This document shows, piece by piece, positions 1 through 10,422 of a stretch of DNA of 31,599 nucleotides. A program made the translations under genes and the position numbers. This DNA is from Gordonia sp. UBA5067. Lineage in GTDB: Bacteria > Actinomycetota > Actinomycetes > Mycobacteriales > Mycobacteriaceae. The number at the start of each line of letters is the position of its first letter. Position 1 is the stretch's first letter. The stretch spans positions 12,852 through 44,450 of the forward strand of contig NZ_DIAX01000027.1 of NCBI RefSeq assembly GCF_002414845.1, given 5' to 3'. The notes under the pieces are model-generated. The model did no database searches. It had not been told where the DNA came from and was given only the letters and a program-made list of their open reading frames with translations.

Positions 1-261
<261 letters not shown>

Positions 262-300
262 GTTGGGGGAATCGGACACAACGCGGCGGGGAGGTAGCAC

Positions 301-822
301 GTGCTGGGCATCGTCCTACTGACAATCGGCATCATCGGCTTGGTCCTGACCGTCCTCTCCCTCGTCGGTCTCGAAATCGACAGCGCCGTCGACCTCGGCT
401 TCGACCTGGGCGACTCCGGCGTCGGACTCCTCTCGCTGCTGACCCCGTTCGTCACCGGTTTCGGTCTCCTCGCAGGCGGGCTGATGACGTTTCGCGACGT
501 CCCGACGGGCCCAGCCCTGGGTGCGGGGGCCCTGACCGGGGTCGTCCTCGCCGCCGTTGCGGGACTCCTCCTCCGCTACCTGCTGAAGTCGGGAACCGAA
601 CTGCCCAGTATCGACCTGATCGGTACCCGGGTGCGCGTCGTCGAACCCGTCGGGCCCACTCATCTCGGCACCGGCGAGGTACAGACCGAAACGGGGGCAC
701 GGCAGATCTCGATCACCGCCGATGCGGACTATGCGCTGGGTGAGTTTGTCCGAGTCACCTCCAAACTCGATGGGCGCAACATCTACCACGTACAACAACT
801 GCCCTACGACCAGCTTTCCTAA
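301..822 (+). CDS. NfeD-like membrane protein with C-terminal OB-fold, flotillin partner
   Basis: This is a 173-residue protein. The GTG start at 301 is supported by a strong GGGAGG ribosome site five to six bases upstream. Three hydrophobic segments are visible at about residues 2-25, 43-64 and 73-96. A soluble domain follows from about 103 to 173, with the G.V.V...G...GEV pattern of an NfeD OB-fold (DLIGTRVRVVEPVGP...GTGEV). It lacks the serine-protease domain of long NfeD proteins, so it is the short form. Short NfeD proteins are usually encoded next to flotillins, as with YuaF and YuaG in Bacillus, and are thought to act with them in membrane organisation. Here the flotillin-like gene starts 17 bases downstream, so the two are very probably one operon. 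Confidence 0.85.
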   Translation: MLGIVLLTIGIIGLVLTVLSLVGLEIDSAVDLGFDLGDSGVGLLSLLTPFVTGFGLLAGGLMTFRDVPTGPALGAGALTGVVLAAVAGLLLRYLLKSGTELPSIDLIGTRVRVVEPVGPTHLGTGEVQTETGARQISITADADYALGEFVRVTSKLDGRNIYHVQQLPYDQLS

Positions 823-839
823 GAAGGGAACCACCTGCC

Positions 840-2126
840 ATGTCGACGCTGATCCCCGCTCTCGGGGCCGCCGCAGTCCTGCTCATCCTGTTCATCCTGC
901 TGCTGCTGTCTCGCTACCGGGTGCCCGGCGCGGAGGAGGCATTCATCGTGACCGGCACCGGCAAGGGCCACCAGGGCAAGGTGTACCGCGGTACCGGCAC
1001 GTTCGTGCTGCCCGTCGTCCAGCGCGCCACCCGCGTCCAGCTCTCCTCGGTCAAGGCCGACCTCGACACCTCCACGCCCGCCAACGATGGCATCGAACTG
1101 AAGGTGCGCGGCGTGGCCGTGGTCAAAGTCGGTGACACCCCCGAGGACATCCTCAAGGCCGGCCCGCGATTCGGCGATGACCTCGCGCGCGTCAACGCAC
1201 TCGTCACTGAACAGCTCTCCGGCGAACTCCGCTCCATCGTCGGCACCATGACGGCCAAGAGCATCCTCGTCGACCGTCAGCAGCTCGTCGACCAGGTTGC
1301 CCAGTCGATCAAGGAGATCCTGGGCAATCAGGGACTGGTGCTCGACAGCTTCTCGATCAACGACGTCCAGGATTCGGACGGACAGTACTTCAGCGACCTG
1401 GCGGCCAAGGAGCGCTCGGACCAGTCGGCGATCGCGGCCCAGTCCCGGGCCGTCGCCCACCGGGTCGCCGAGGAGAGCCGCATCGCCAACGAGCAGGCCA
1501 TCATCGAACAGCAGCGTGAGCTCGACATCGAGCGCGAAACGGCGCGGCAGGCGACCGACCGCGCCGCTGCCGAGGCCGACGCCGTGCGTCCGCTCGTGGA
1601 GGCCGAACGCCGGCGTGTCCAAGTCGAGAAGGACAACGAGGTCGCCGAGCAGCAGGCCCGGCTACGCGATACCCAGCTCGACGCCGAGGTGCGCCGGCCT
1701 GCGGAGGCCGAGCTGTATGCCGCGCAGCAGCGCGCCGAGGCCAAGAAGGCGGAGATTACCGCCGAGGCCCAGGCGCGCGCCGAGAGCATCCGCATCACCG
1801 GCGAGGCGGAGGCACAGGCACTGGAGATGCGCGCCGAGGCCCTGGGCAAGCTCGATCAGGTCGGGCAGCTCGAACTGGTGCTGTCCAAGCTGCCCGATAT
1901 CGTGCGAGCGACTGCTGAGCCGCTGGGCGAAGCCAACATCACTCTCGTCGGCGACTCCGTCGACCCCCTCACCCGGGGTGCTGGCGCTGGCCTGGTCAGT
2001 GGCCTGGAAGTGATCCGCGGCACCACCGGACTCGATATCGCGAGCCTGCTCACCGACCTCGGCAACCGGGTTGCCGGGTCCGTGTCGGCGACGACGGCCA
2101 CCAAGGGCAGCACCGGCGAAGACTAG
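840..2126 (+). CDS. Flotillin-like SPFH/band 7 membrane scaffold protein
   Basis: This is a 428-residue protein. Its ATG at 840 is preceded by AAGAAGGG about 11 bases upstream. One hydrophobic anchor spans about residues 5-24. An SPFH/band 7 domain follows at about 27-190, with the usual start EEAFIVTGTG and an FSINDVQDSDGQYF segment. A long helical stretch rich in Glu, Ala, Arg and Gln covers about 200-345 and contains the repeated EAQARAE and GEAEAQA elements typical of flotillin coiled coils. The tail from about 355 is more hydrophobic and glycine-rich. Flotillins oligomerise on the inner face of the membrane and organise lipid and protein domains. Its stop TAG lies in a CTAG shared with the stop of the convergent SDR gene, so there is no intergenic space for a terminator. 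Confidence 0.9.
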   Translation: MSTLIPALGAAAVLLILFILLLLSRYRVPGAEEAFIVTGTGKGHQGKVYRGTGTFVLPVVQRATRVQLSSVKADLDTSTPANDGIELKVRGVAVVKVGDTPEDILKAGPRFGDDLARVNALVTEQLSGELRSIVGTMTAKSILVDRQQLVDQVAQSIKEILGNQGLVLDSFSINDVQDSDGQYFSDLAAKERSDQSAIAAQSRAVAHRVAEESRIANEQAIIEQQRELDIERETARQATDRAAAEADAVRPLVEAERRRVQVEKDNEVAEQQARLRDTQLDAEVRRPAEAELYAAQQRAEAKKAEITAEAQARAESIRITGEAEAQALEMRAEALGKLDQVGQLELVLSKLPDIVRATAEPLGEANITLVGDSVDPLTRGAGAGLVSGLEVIRGTTGLDIASLLTDLGNRVAGSVSATTATKGSTGED

Positions 2127-2932
2127 CGCTTGAGGCCGTGTCGGCGCGCCACCAGCGAGGTGACCACGCTCCGCGGTACGAGCCGTCGTAGCGCGAAGAC
2201 CAGTGGTGCGTTCGAACCGACGGCATAGAACTCGCGCGGCGGATCAGCTTCGATCGCCTTCACGATCGTCTTCGCGACCGTGGCCGGCGAAATCCCCGAC
2301 TGCTCGTTGGCGTCGAGATGGGTGATCATCGTGTCGTAGTCGGCCTGGTAGGGCGAACCCTCGGCGATGTAGTGCGTACGCCGTGTCCCGATACCGGTCG
2401 CAATCGATCCCGGTTCGACGTGGCTCACCCACACGCCGAACGGGGACAGTTCCTGCCGGGCCGACAGCGCGAAGCCCTTCAGCGCCGCTTTCGCTGCACA
2501 GTACGAGCCGCGATGGGCCAGCGGGAAGCTCGCTAGCATGGACCCGACGGTGACCACCCGGCCGTATCCCTGCCCGCGCATGTGCGGCAAGAGGCGTTGG
2601 GTCAGCTGCACCGGGCCGAACACGTTGGTCTGGAAGAGGCGGTCGACGGCCTCGTCGGGCAACTCCTCCACCGGACCGGACTGGCTCTCGCCCGCGTTGT
2701 GCACGACGATGTCGACGTCCCCGATCGCCGTGGTGCAGGCGTGGATGGAATCGCGGTCGGCGAGGTCGAGGGCGACGTATTCGACACCGGGCAGGCGCTC
2801 ATCGTCGGCGAGCCGCTCCGGGTTCCGGCCGGATCCGATCACCCGATAGCCGCGGTTCACGAGTTCGCGCGCGACCTCTAAGCCGATGCCCGAGGTTGCT
2901 CCGGTGACCAGTGCCGTTCGCTGGGGTGCCAT
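2123..2932 (-). CDS. Short-chain dehydrogenase/reductase (SDR)
   Basis: This is a classical SDR of 269 residues when started at ATG 2932. The cofactor motif TGATSGIG is at residues 10-17, followed by an SGRNPERL segment that favours NADP(H), the NAG motif at 79-81, and the catalytic triad Ser131, Tyr144 (YCAAK) and Lys148. Substrate cannot be told from sequence. The C-terminal part (REFYAVGSNAPLVFALRRLVP) resembles actinobacterial oxidoreductases of this type. An in-frame ATG at 2944 is the alternative start. I prefer 2932 because the hexamer TATGCT ends exactly seven bases before it, as in a leaderless promoter, and neither ATG has a good ribosome site. The gene lies 55 bases after the ppc stop and overlaps the flotillin stop codon tail to tail. 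Confidence 0.88.
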   Translation of the reverse strand: MAPQRTALVTGATSGIGLEVARELVNRGYRVIGSGRNPERLADDERLPGVEYVALDLADRDSIHACTTAIGDVDIVVHNAGESQSGPVEELPDEAVDRLFQTNVFGPVQLTQRLLPHMRGQGYGRVVTVGSMLASFPLAHRGSYCAAKAALKGFALSARQELSPFGVWVSHVEPGSIATGIGTRRTHYIAEGSPYQADYDTMITHLDANEQSGISPATVAKTIVKAIEADPPREFYAVGSNAPLVFALRRLVPRSVVTSLVARRHGLKR

Positions 2933-2939
2933 GGCTGCG

Positions 2940-2945
2940 AGCATA
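2940..2945 (-). promoter_or_regulatory. Candidate -10 box of a leaderless SDR promoter
   Basis: On the - strand the hexamer TATGCT (TANNNT) is followed by seven bases and then ATG 2932, so transcription could start at the A of the start codon. A weak -35 candidate, GGGACA, lies about 19 bases further upstream. It sits between the ppc stop and the SDR start. This is inference from spacing only. Confidence 0.4.
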
Positions 2946-2987
2946 TCGAGTCCGCCGCTGCGGGTGTCCCTCCGACCCCGCGAGGCC

Positions 2988-5855
2988 CTACCCGCTGTTG
3001 CGCAGCGCCGTCGCCAAACCATTCATGGTCAATAGAATGCCGCGCCGAACTTCCCGGCTGTCATCGCCGGCTCGATAGCGGCGCAAGAATTCGACCTGCA
3101 GCAGATTCAGCGGCTCCAGGTAGGGATACCGGTTGTACACCGATCGCTTGAGCGCCGGATTGTCCGCGAGCAGGTCATCATTGTCGGTGATCGCAGCATG
3201 CATGGCGAGGGTGAGCCCATGCTCGGCGACGATCTTGCCGAACACGCGCTCGCGCAACTGCTCGTCGGGTACCAGCTGCGAATACCGGTGGGCCACCCCC
3301 ATATCCGACTTGGCCAGCACCTGCGCCATATTCGACATGACGCTCGCAAAAAACGGCCAGCGCTGGTTGTAGTCGCGCAGCACCGCAAGGCGATCGGCTG
3401 ATTCCGCATCGTCACCGATCCAGCCGGCGAATGCCGATCCCGTCCCGTACCAGCCGGGCAACATCACCCGTGACTGACTCCACGACAGCACCCACGGGAT
3501 CGCACGCAGATCCGATATCGCCTTCGTCTGTTTGCGCGATGCGGGCCGGCTGCCGATGTTGAGTTCGCCGATCTCCGAGAGCGGGGTCGACGTGGTGAAG
3601 TACTCGACGAAGCCATCGGTCTCGTGGACGAGTTCGCTGTACGCGCGTCGGCCGCGGGCGGCGAGCTCATCGAGGACCGCATATGCCTGCTCGGGGTCAT
3701 CGCCCAGGCCTTCGACGTCGAGCAGCGACGACTCAATCGTCGCAGCGAGGATCGTCTCGAGATTGCGGTGCGCGGAAACCGGTTCGGCGTACTTGGCGGC
3801 AATGATCTCGCCTTGCTCGGTGATCCGCAACGAGCCCTGCACCGCACCGGGCGGCTGCGCCAGAATTGCCTCGTAGCTCGGCCCGCCGCCCCGCCCGACG
3901 GTGCCGCCGCGGCCGTGGAACAGGCGCAACCGGATGCCCGCGCGGCCGGCGGCCTCGACCAAGTCCAGTTCAGCCCGGTACAGCGCCCAGTTGGCGGCGA
4001 GATACCCGCCGTCCTTGTTCGAGTCCGAGTAGCCGAGCATGACCTCCTGCATGTTGTGCTGCCCGACCACCACCTGGCGGTACAGTGCTACATCCAGCGC
4101 CGCGAGAATCGTGGCCGCACCCTGCTGAAGATCCTCGATCGTCTCGAACAGGGGCACGACGCGCAATTGGCAGCGCGCGCCGTGGCCGTCGGTGCCCGAG
4201 TCATAGAGCCCGGCCTCCTTGAGCAGAATCAGGGCTTCGAGCATGTCGCTGACCGACGTGCACATGCTGATCACATAGTTCGGCACGGCCTCGGCCCCGA
4301 AAGTCGCCACGGCCGTCGCGGCGGCGCGGACGATCGCCAGTTCCTTGGCCGCCAGTTCGCTGAGCTGCGCTGCCGGGCCGGTCAGCGGGCGCCGCGACGC
4401 CAGTTCGGCAGTCAGCACGGCAACGCGCTGCGGTTCGGACAGAGTCAGATAGTCGTCGTGCACGCCCGCCCAAGCCAACAATTCGGCGACTACCGTCTCG
4501 TGGACCTCCGAGTTCTGCCGCATATCCAGGCCAGAGAGATTGAATCCGAAAGTCAGTGCACCTTCCCGGACGCGCAGCAGTCGGTCGTCGGCGATCGCGG
4601 CGTCGACGTTGTCGCGCAGCGCGGCGTCGAGCACATCCAGGTCGGCGCGCAGTGCTTCCTTGTCGGCGTACGGCTGGGCCGCGAGCCCGGTGGCGGGGGT
4701 TCGCATCAAATGGGGCAGCGTCGATGCCGAGGCGTCCAGCCGGGCGAGCGCGGTGGCCGAAAGCCGGGCGCGGATCGCCTTCAGTGCACCGCGGAACGGC
4801 TCGTCGGAGGAGGTCGCCGGCGACTGTGCGGCAAGCTCGGCCAAAGCCGCCGGCACCGTGATCAAGCGCGCCGACATACTCAGCTCTCGGGTGAGAAGCT
4901 CGAGTTGTTCGAGGTGGTGGGCGAAGGCAAGTCGCGCTGCCGAGGAGGTTGCGGTGGCGACGACGTCACCGGTCACATACGGATTGCCGTCGCGGTCGCC
5001 GCCGATCCACGAGCCCATGCGGATCATCGGTGCACGATCGAGTCCGGCATTGGGGTAGGCCGCGCAGAGGGCGGCACGGGTCTCGGTATTGATCCGCGGC
5101 ACCACGTCGAAGAAGGTGGCGCTGTAGTAGCGCAGCCCCGCCGCGATCTCGTCAACGATGGTGAGCCGCTCCAGACGGATCAGGGCCGTTTGCCACATGG
5201 TGAGAATTTGCCGACGGATGGCACCGAGTGCCGCCGCTTCTTCGGCGGGCGTGAGCTCGGTCCGGCGGCGCAGTCGCATGAGCTCGGTGATGCGGTTCTG
5301 CGAGTCGAAGATCGTGCGCCGGCGGGTCTCCGTCGGGTGCGCGGTGATCACCGGCACCACCGTGATGTCGGCAAGCAGCGCGCCCACCCACTCGTCGGAG
5401 AGACCGGCAGCGGCCAATTTGGCGTAGGTCGCCGCCAGGCTGCTGTTCTGCGGGGTGTCGCCGGCCCGCAGGTGAATCGAGCGCCGCCGTTCACGGTGCA
5501 GGTCCTCGGCCAGATTCGCGAGGAGGGCGAACAACGAAAACGCCCGGGCGACGGGAAGCAAGTCCGTCGCCGGTTCCGCCGCAAACCGCACCGCGAGATC
5601 GTCGCGGTCCAGGTCGTTCTCCCGGATGTCGAAAGCTGCCTGGCGAGACCCCTCGACCAGGTTGAACGCATTGGTTCCCGAATGTTCGCGAATAACGTCG
5701 CCGAGAATTCCGCCGAGCAGCCGGATGTCCTCACGCAGCGGCTCGGTCAGCGCACGATCGGATTGGTCCACCTCCAGGTGGCTCACAATCGTACGGTCCG
5801 GCCGCCAGGCGGCCGAGCGGACAGGTACCCCTGAGGCAGATCCTGGATCACCCAT
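2988..5855 (-). CDS. ppc: Phosphoenolpyruvate carboxylase
   Basis: This 955-residue cytosolic enzyme carboxylates phosphoenolpyruvate with bicarbonate to oxaloacetate, refilling the TCA cycle. Active-site signatures are intact: TAHPTE with the catalytic His at residue 173, [10 protein letters not shown] at 608-617, and the glycine-rich [13 protein letters not shown] loop at 646-658. [14 protein letters not shown] follows nearer the C-terminus. The length is close to the usual 900-950. The first 25 or so residues look non-conserved, and recognisable family sequence begins near [18 protein letters not shown] at codon 24 is therefore an alternative start. The ATG at 5855 is favoured by a GATACT hexamer six bases upstream. 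It follows secG by 59 bases at the end of the gap-pgk-tpiA block, an arrangement like that of corynebacteria, which ties anaplerosis to lower glycolysis. Confidence 0.96.
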   Translation of the reverse strand: MGDPGSASGVPVRSAAWRPDRTIVSHLEVDQSDRALTEPLREDIRLLGGILGDVIREHSGTNAFNLVEGSRQAAFDIRENDLDRDDLAVRFAAEPATDLLPVARAFSLFALLANLAEDLHRERRRSIHLRAGDTPQNSSLAATYAKLAAAGLSDEWVGALLADITVVPVITAHPTETRRRTIFDSQNRITELMRLRRRTELTPAEEAAALGAIRRQILTMWQTALIRLERLTIVDEIAAGLRYYSATFFDVVPRINTETRAALCAAYPNAGLDRAPMIRMGSWIGGDRDGNPYVTGDVVATATSSAARLAFAHHLEQLELLTRELSMSARLITVPAALAELAAQSPATSSDEPFRGALKAIRARLSATALARLDASASTLPHLMRTPATGLAAQPYADKEALRADLDVLDAALRDNVDAAIADDRLLRVREGALTFGFNLSGLDMRQNSEVHETVVAELLAWAGVHDDYLTLSEPQRVAVLTAELASRRPLTGPAAQLSELAAKELAIVRAAATAVATFGAEAVPNYVISMCTSVSDMLEALILLKEAGLYDSGTDGHGARCQLRVVPLFETIEDLQQGAATILAALDVALYRQVVVGQHNMQEVMLGYSDSNKDGGYLAANWALYRAELDLVEAAGRAGIRLRLFHGRGGTVGRGGGPSYEAILAQPPGAVQGSLRITEQGEIIAAKYAEPVSAHRNLETILAATIESSLLDVEGLGDDPEQAYAVLDELAARGRRAYSELVHETDGFVEYFTTSTPLSEIGELNIGSRPASRKQTKAISDLRAIPWVLSWSQSRVMLPGWYGTGSAFAGWIGDDAESADRLAVLRDYNQRWPFFASVMSNMAQVLAKSDMGVAHRYSQLVPDEQLRERVFGKIVAEHGLTLAMHAAITDNDDLLADNPALKRSVYNRYPYLEPLNLLQVEFLRRYRAGDDSREVRRGILLTMNGLATALRNSG

Positions 5856-5861
5856 CTACCG

Positions 5862-5867
5862 AGTATC
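5862..5867 (-). promoter_or_regulatory. Candidate -10 box upstream of ppc
   Basis: The hexamer GATACT on the - strand lies six bases before ATG 5855 and resembles an actinobacterial -10 element. With that spacing the transcript would begin at or within a base of the start codon. The gap to secG is only 59 bases, so read-through from the glycolytic genes is also possible. No clear -35 was seen. Confidence 0.3.
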
Positions 5868-5914
5868 CCCGACGAGGGACTGGCGGGCGACCCGAAAGGC
5901 AGGTGTGCGACTGG

Positions 5915-6157
5915 CTACGCCTTGGCGTTGAGTTTGATGTGCAGTTCCATCGCGATGATCAGAATGACCCACAGCACACCGACGACGATCGTCATGCGGT
6001 CGAGGTTGCGCTCCACCACACTCGAGCCGGACAGGCTGGACTGGACACCGCCGCCGAATAGCGAAGACAACCCGCCACCTTTGCCGCGATGCAGCAGCAC
6101 GAGCACCACCAGCAACACGCTGGTGACGACGATTCCGATCTCGAGTGCGAGTTTCAC
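5915..6157 (-). CDS. secG: Preprotein translocase subunit SecG
   Basis: This is an 80-residue protein starting at GTG 6157, with AAGGA about ten bases upstream. It has the SecG layout: one hydrophobic helix at about 5-23, a glycine-rich cytosolic loop (HRGKGGGLSSLFGG) at about 23-37, a serine-rich stretch, and a second helix at about 55-72. SecG associates with SecY and SecE in the membrane and assists SecA-driven export. It sits between tpiA (66 bases upstream) and ppc (59 bases downstream). The link of secG to glycolytic genes is common in actinobacteria and is probably genomic rather than functional. Confidence 0.95.
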   Translation of the reverse strand: MKLALEIGIVVTSVLLVVLVLLHRGKGGGLSSLFGGGVQSSLSGSSVVERNLDRMTIVVGVLWVILIIAMELHIKLNAKA

Positions 6158-6223
6158 GGTGGTCAGATCCTTGCTTTCAACTGGTGACGGCCATCAGAGA
6201 GTGTACGCGACGACGGGGTCCCG

Positions 6224-7015
6224 CTACGGCAGCGGTCCACCCGCGGCGATCGCCGACAGGGTGGCGAACTCCTCCGCCTTGAGCGAAGCACCGCCGACGA
6301 GCGCGCCGTCGACGTCTGCCTGGGCGATCAGATCACCGATGTTCTGGGCGCTGACCGATCCGCCGTAGAGGATGCGGATCGACGCGGCGACCGAGTCACC
6401 GGCCAGTTCGGCGATCGTCGAGCGAACGGCGGCGCACACCTCCTGCGCGTCGTCGGAGCTGGCCACCCGACCGGTGCCGATCGCCCACACCGGCTCATAG
6501 GCGATGACGGTCTTCGCGATCTGCTCAGCGGTCAGCCCCGCGAGCGAGCCTTTGAGCTGCTCGGTGTTGTAGGCGATGTGCTTCCCGGCTTCCCGAATGT
6601 CAAGGCCCTCGCCGATGCAGACGATCGGGGTCAACTCGTGCCGCAGCGCCGCCCGGGCCTTCGCCCCGACAACCTCGTTGGTCTCGTTGTGGTACGTCCG
6701 CCGCTCGGAGTGGCCGACTATCGCGTAGGTACACCCGAGCTTGGCCAGGAATGCGCCGCTGATCTCACCGGTGTAGGCGCCCGAGTCGTGCTCGGACAGG
6801 TCCTGCGCGCCGTAGGTGAGCAGCAGCTTGTCGCCATCGACAATCGTCTGCACGCTGCGGATGTCGGTGAACGGCGGGATAACCGTCACATCGACCTTGT
6901 CGAAATACTTGTTGGGCAGGCGGAAGTCGATGTTCTGCACCAGAGCGATCGCCTCGAGGTGCGTCATATTCATCTTCCAGTTGCCGGCAATCAACGGCTT
7001 GCGACTATTCGGCAT
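6224..7015 (-). CDS. tpiA: Triosephosphate isomerase
   Basis: This is a 263-residue enzyme interconverting dihydroxyacetone phosphate and glyceraldehyde 3-phosphate. Catalytic residues are visible: Lys14 in GNWKMN, His102 in GHSERR, Glu174 in [11 protein letters not shown] with the mobile loop 6, and the phosphate-binding YGGSV near the C-terminus. A GTG at 7021 is in frame, but the GGAGG ribosome site lies only one base before it and seven bases before ATG 7015. The ATG is therefore the better start. It lies two bases after the pgk TGA, so translation is almost certainly coupled to pgk. Confidence 0.97.
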   Translation of the reverse strand: MPNSRKPLIAGNWKMNMTHLEAIALVQNIDFRLPNKYFDKVDVTVIPPFTDIRSVQTIVDGDKLLLTYGAQDLSEHDSGAYTGEISGAFLAKLGCTYAIVGHSERRTYHNETNEVVGAKARAALRHELTPIVCIGEGLDIREAGKHIAYNTEQLKGSLAGLTAEQIAKTVIAYEPVWAIGTGRVASSDDAQEVCAAVRSTIAELAGDSVAASIRILYGGSVSAQNIGDLIAQADVDGALVGGASLKAEEFATLSAIAAGGPLP

Positions 7016-7017
7016 GA

Positions 7018-8232
7018 TCACGCCTCCAACACGGTGAGTCCGGGCAACTGCTTGCCTTCAAGGTATTCCAGGGAGGCTCCCCCACCGGTCGAGATGTGCG
7101 AAAAATCCTCATCTGGGATCCCCAGCGCACGAACTGCGGCCGCCGAGTCGCCACCACCGACGACCGTGAACGCACCGTTGGCGGTGGTGCCGGCAATAAC
7201 CTCCGCGACCCCCTTGGTGCCGGCCGAGAACTTCTCGAACTCGAACACACCGGACGGACCGTTCCAGAAGATGGTCTTCGCACCGGACAACACCGCCGCG
7301 AAGCGCTTGACCGATTCTGGGCCGATGTCCAGGCCCATCCAGCCGTCGGGGATTGCGTCGGCGGCAACGGTCTTCGACTCTGCGTCGGCGGCAAACTTGT
7401 CGGCGACAACGATATCGACCGGCAGGCGGATGACATCGGCGAACCGCTCGAGCAGATCCTTGCAGACCGCGATCTGGTCTTCTTGCAGCAGCGAGTCGCC
7501 CACCGGCACACCCTGGGCCGCCAGGAAGGTGAACGCCATGCCGCCACCGATCACCAGGGTGTCCACCTTGGGGGCGAGCGCCTCGATGACGCCGAGTTTG
7601 TCCGATACCTTCGAGCCGCCGAGGACCACCGCATACGGTCGAACCGGATCGTCGGTGAGCCGCGACAACACGTCGACTTCCGCACCGACCAGGTCGCCGG
7701 CATAGTGCGGCAGCAGTTTGGCCACGTCGTAGACGGAGGCCTGTTTGCGGTGTACCACCCCGAACCCGTCGGAGACGAACGCACCGTCTGACCCGGTCAG
7801 TTCCACCAGGGCCCGCGCCAATGCCTCGCGCTCCGCCTCGTTTTTGCTGGTTTCGCGCGGGTCGAAGCGGATGTTCTCCAGCAGCAGGACGTCCCCATCG
7901 GTCAACCCCTCGGCCCGGGCGAGGGCGTCGGAACCGACGACATCGGTGGCGAGCTGCACGTTCCGGCCCAGCTCGGCACCCAATCGCTCCGCCACCGGAG
8001 CCAGCGACAGCTTCCGGTCCGCCATCCCCTTGGGCCGACCCAGATGAGCGGTGACGATGACGCCGGCACCGGCGTCCGCGAGTTTGCCGATGGTCGGTGC
8101 CGACGCCACGATCCGGCCCGGATCGGTGATGTTTCCATCGTCGTCGAGCGGAACATTGAGATCAGAGCGCACCAGAACGATGCGCCCGGCGACCCCGGTC
8201 GCCAGCAGGTCTTCGAGGGTGGGCACGGCCAT
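7018..8232 (-). CDS. pgk: Phosphoglycerate kinase
   Basis: This is a 404-residue glycolytic kinase that transfers the phosphate of 1,3-bisphosphoglycerate to ADP. The substrate-binding RSDLNVP (22-28) and HLGRPKG (63-69) lie in the N-terminal domain. The nucleotide-binding GGGDSAAA lies near the C-terminus. The frame stays open far upstream through gap, but ATG 8232 has a perfect AAGGAG ribosome site seven bases before it and gives the family's normal N-terminus (MAVPTLEDL). The ribosome site lies inside a short palindrome, ACTCC-TT-GGAGT (8239-8250). It is 32 bases downstream of gap and two bases upstream of tpiA, forming one glycolytic operon. Confidence 0.97.
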   Translation of the reverse strand: MAVPTLEDLLATGVAGRIVLVRSDLNVPLDDDGNITDPGRIVASAPTIGKLADAGAGVIVTAHLGRPKGMADRKLSLAPVAERLGAELGRNVQLATDVVGSDALARAEGLTDGDVLLLENIRFDPRETSKNEAEREALARALVELTGSDGAFVSDGFGVVHRKQASVYDVAKLLPHYAGDLVGAEVDVLSRLTDDPVRPYAVVLGGSKVSDKLGVIEALAPKVDTLVIGGGMAFTFLAAQGVPVGDSLLQEDQIAVCKDLLERFADVIRLPVDIVVADKFAADAESKTVAADAIPDGWMGLDIGPESVKRFAAVLSGAKTIFWNGPSGVFEFEKFSAGTKGVAEVIAGTTANGAFTVVGGGDSAAAVRALGIPDEDFSHISTGGGASLEYLEGKQLPGLTVLEA

Positions 8233-8264
8233 GCGGGAACTCCTTGGAGTGCGGGAGAAGCGGA

Positions 8265-9347
<1,083 letters not shown>

Positions 9348-9368
9348 CTACGGTTCGCGTCTCAGCGT

Positions 9369-9386
9369 AGTCGGTGCTCACCGACT
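9369..9386 (-). terminator. Inverted repeat between whiA and gap, probable terminator
   Basis: A perfect 8-base inverted repeat, AGTCGGTG-ct-CACCGACT as read on the + strand, starts 13 bases after the whiA stop. As RNA it would form a 7-bp stem with a 4-base loop. There is no U-tract, but many actinobacterial terminators lack one. It probably separates the whiA cluster from the gap operon. Being symmetric, it could equally be a binding site near the gap promoter. Confidence 0.5.
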
Positions 9387-9399
9387 CGGCGCGACGGGT

Positions 9400-10383
9400 C
9401 TACGCGTCGTCGAGGAGATCCGCGGTGACCGCCGACTCTGTGTCCGCAATCCCCTCGATGCGCGCCTTCTTGTCGGCCATCGAGAGCAGTCGGCGGATCC
9501 GTCCGGCGACTGCGTCCTTGGTCATCGGCGGATCGGCCAGCTTGCCCAGTTCCTCCAGTGAGGCCTGTCGGTGGGTCACCCGTAGCTGACCCGCCGAGAT
9601 CAGGTGATCGGGCACCTCGTCACCCAGGATTTCCAGCGCCCGCTCCACGCGCGCCGCCGCGGCGACGGCGGCCCGGGCCGATCGCCGGAGGTTCGCGTCG
9701 TCGAAGTTGGCCAGCCGGTTGGCGGTCGCGCGCACCTCACGGCGCATGCGGCGCTCCTCCCATTCCAGGCGGGTGTCCTGGGCGCCCATTCTGGTGAGTA
9801 GCGCGCCGATGGCCTCACCGTCGCGAATCACGACCCGGTCGGCACCGCGCACCTCGCGCGCCTTAGCCGACACCCCGAGCCGTCGGGCGGCCCCGACGAG
9901 CGCCAGCGCGGCCTCGGGTCCGGGGCAGCTGATCTCCAGCGCCGATGATCGGCCCGGCTCCGTCAACGATCCGTGTGCCAGGAAGGCGCCCCGCCAGGCG
10001 GCCTCGGCGTCGGCGACACTGCCCCCGACCACCACGGTGGGCAGTCCTCGAACGGGGCGGCCGCGCTGGTCAAGAAGCCCGGTCTGCCGGGCCAGTGCCT
10101 CGCCGTCCTTGACGACCCGGACGATATAGCGGGCACTCTTGCGGATCCCCCCGCTGCGCAGGACGTGGACGTCGGACAAGTAGCCGTAGAGTTCGTGGAT
10201 CTCGCGGCGCAGCCGCCGGGCGACGTTGCCGGTGTCCAACTCAGCCTCGACGACGACCTTGCCGGCGACGATGTGCAGGCCGCCGGCAAACCGCAGCATC
10301 GCCGCCACCTCGGCCCGACGACAACTCGTCTGGGTCACCGGAAGACGGCTGAGCTCGTCTTTGACCGCCGCTGTCATCGCCAC
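9400..10383 (-). CDS. whiA: DNA-binding protein WhiA (sporulation/cell-division regulator family)
   Basis: This is a 327-residue protein when started at GTG 10383, giving [13 protein letters not shown], the usual actinobacterial start. GGAGG lies about ten bases before this GTG, and an earlier GTG at 10404 would place the ribosome site inside the gene. It has an N-terminal WhiA domain (about 20-105), a LAGLIDADG-like central domain (about 125-215, with [12 protein letters not shown]) and a C-terminal helix-turn-helix region (about 225-315, with [17 protein letters not shown]). In Streptomyces WhiA activates division genes with WhiB. In non-sporulating relatives its role is less clear. It closes the rapZ-yvcK-whiA cluster, 39 bases after yvcK. 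Confidence 0.96.
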   Translation of the reverse strand: MAMTAAVKDELSRLPVTQTSCRRAEVAAMLRFAGGLHIVAGKVVVEAELDTGNVARRLRREIHELYGYLSDVHVLRSGGIRKSARYIVRVVKDGEALARQTGLLDQRGRPVRGLPTVVVGGSVADAEAAWRGAFLAHGSLTEPGRSSALEISCPGPEAALALVGAARRLGVSAKAREVRGADRVVIRDGEAIGALLTRMGAQDTRLEWEERRMRREVRATANRLANFDDANLRRSARAAVAAAARVERALEILGDEVPDHLISAGQLRVTHRQASLEELGKLADPPMTKDAVAGRIRRLLSMADKKARIEGIADTESAVTADLLDDA

Positions 10384-10422
10384 CGCTGATGATCCTCCAT
10401 TCACAACAATTTCCCCCGCGCT

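Noticed and set aside
3624..5834. 736-codon open frame on the + strand
   Set aside because: It is wholly antisense to ppc, whose catalytic motifs are intact. Its translation is Arg/Gly/Gln-rich with no recognisable domain, as expected for the shadow frame of a GC-rich gene.
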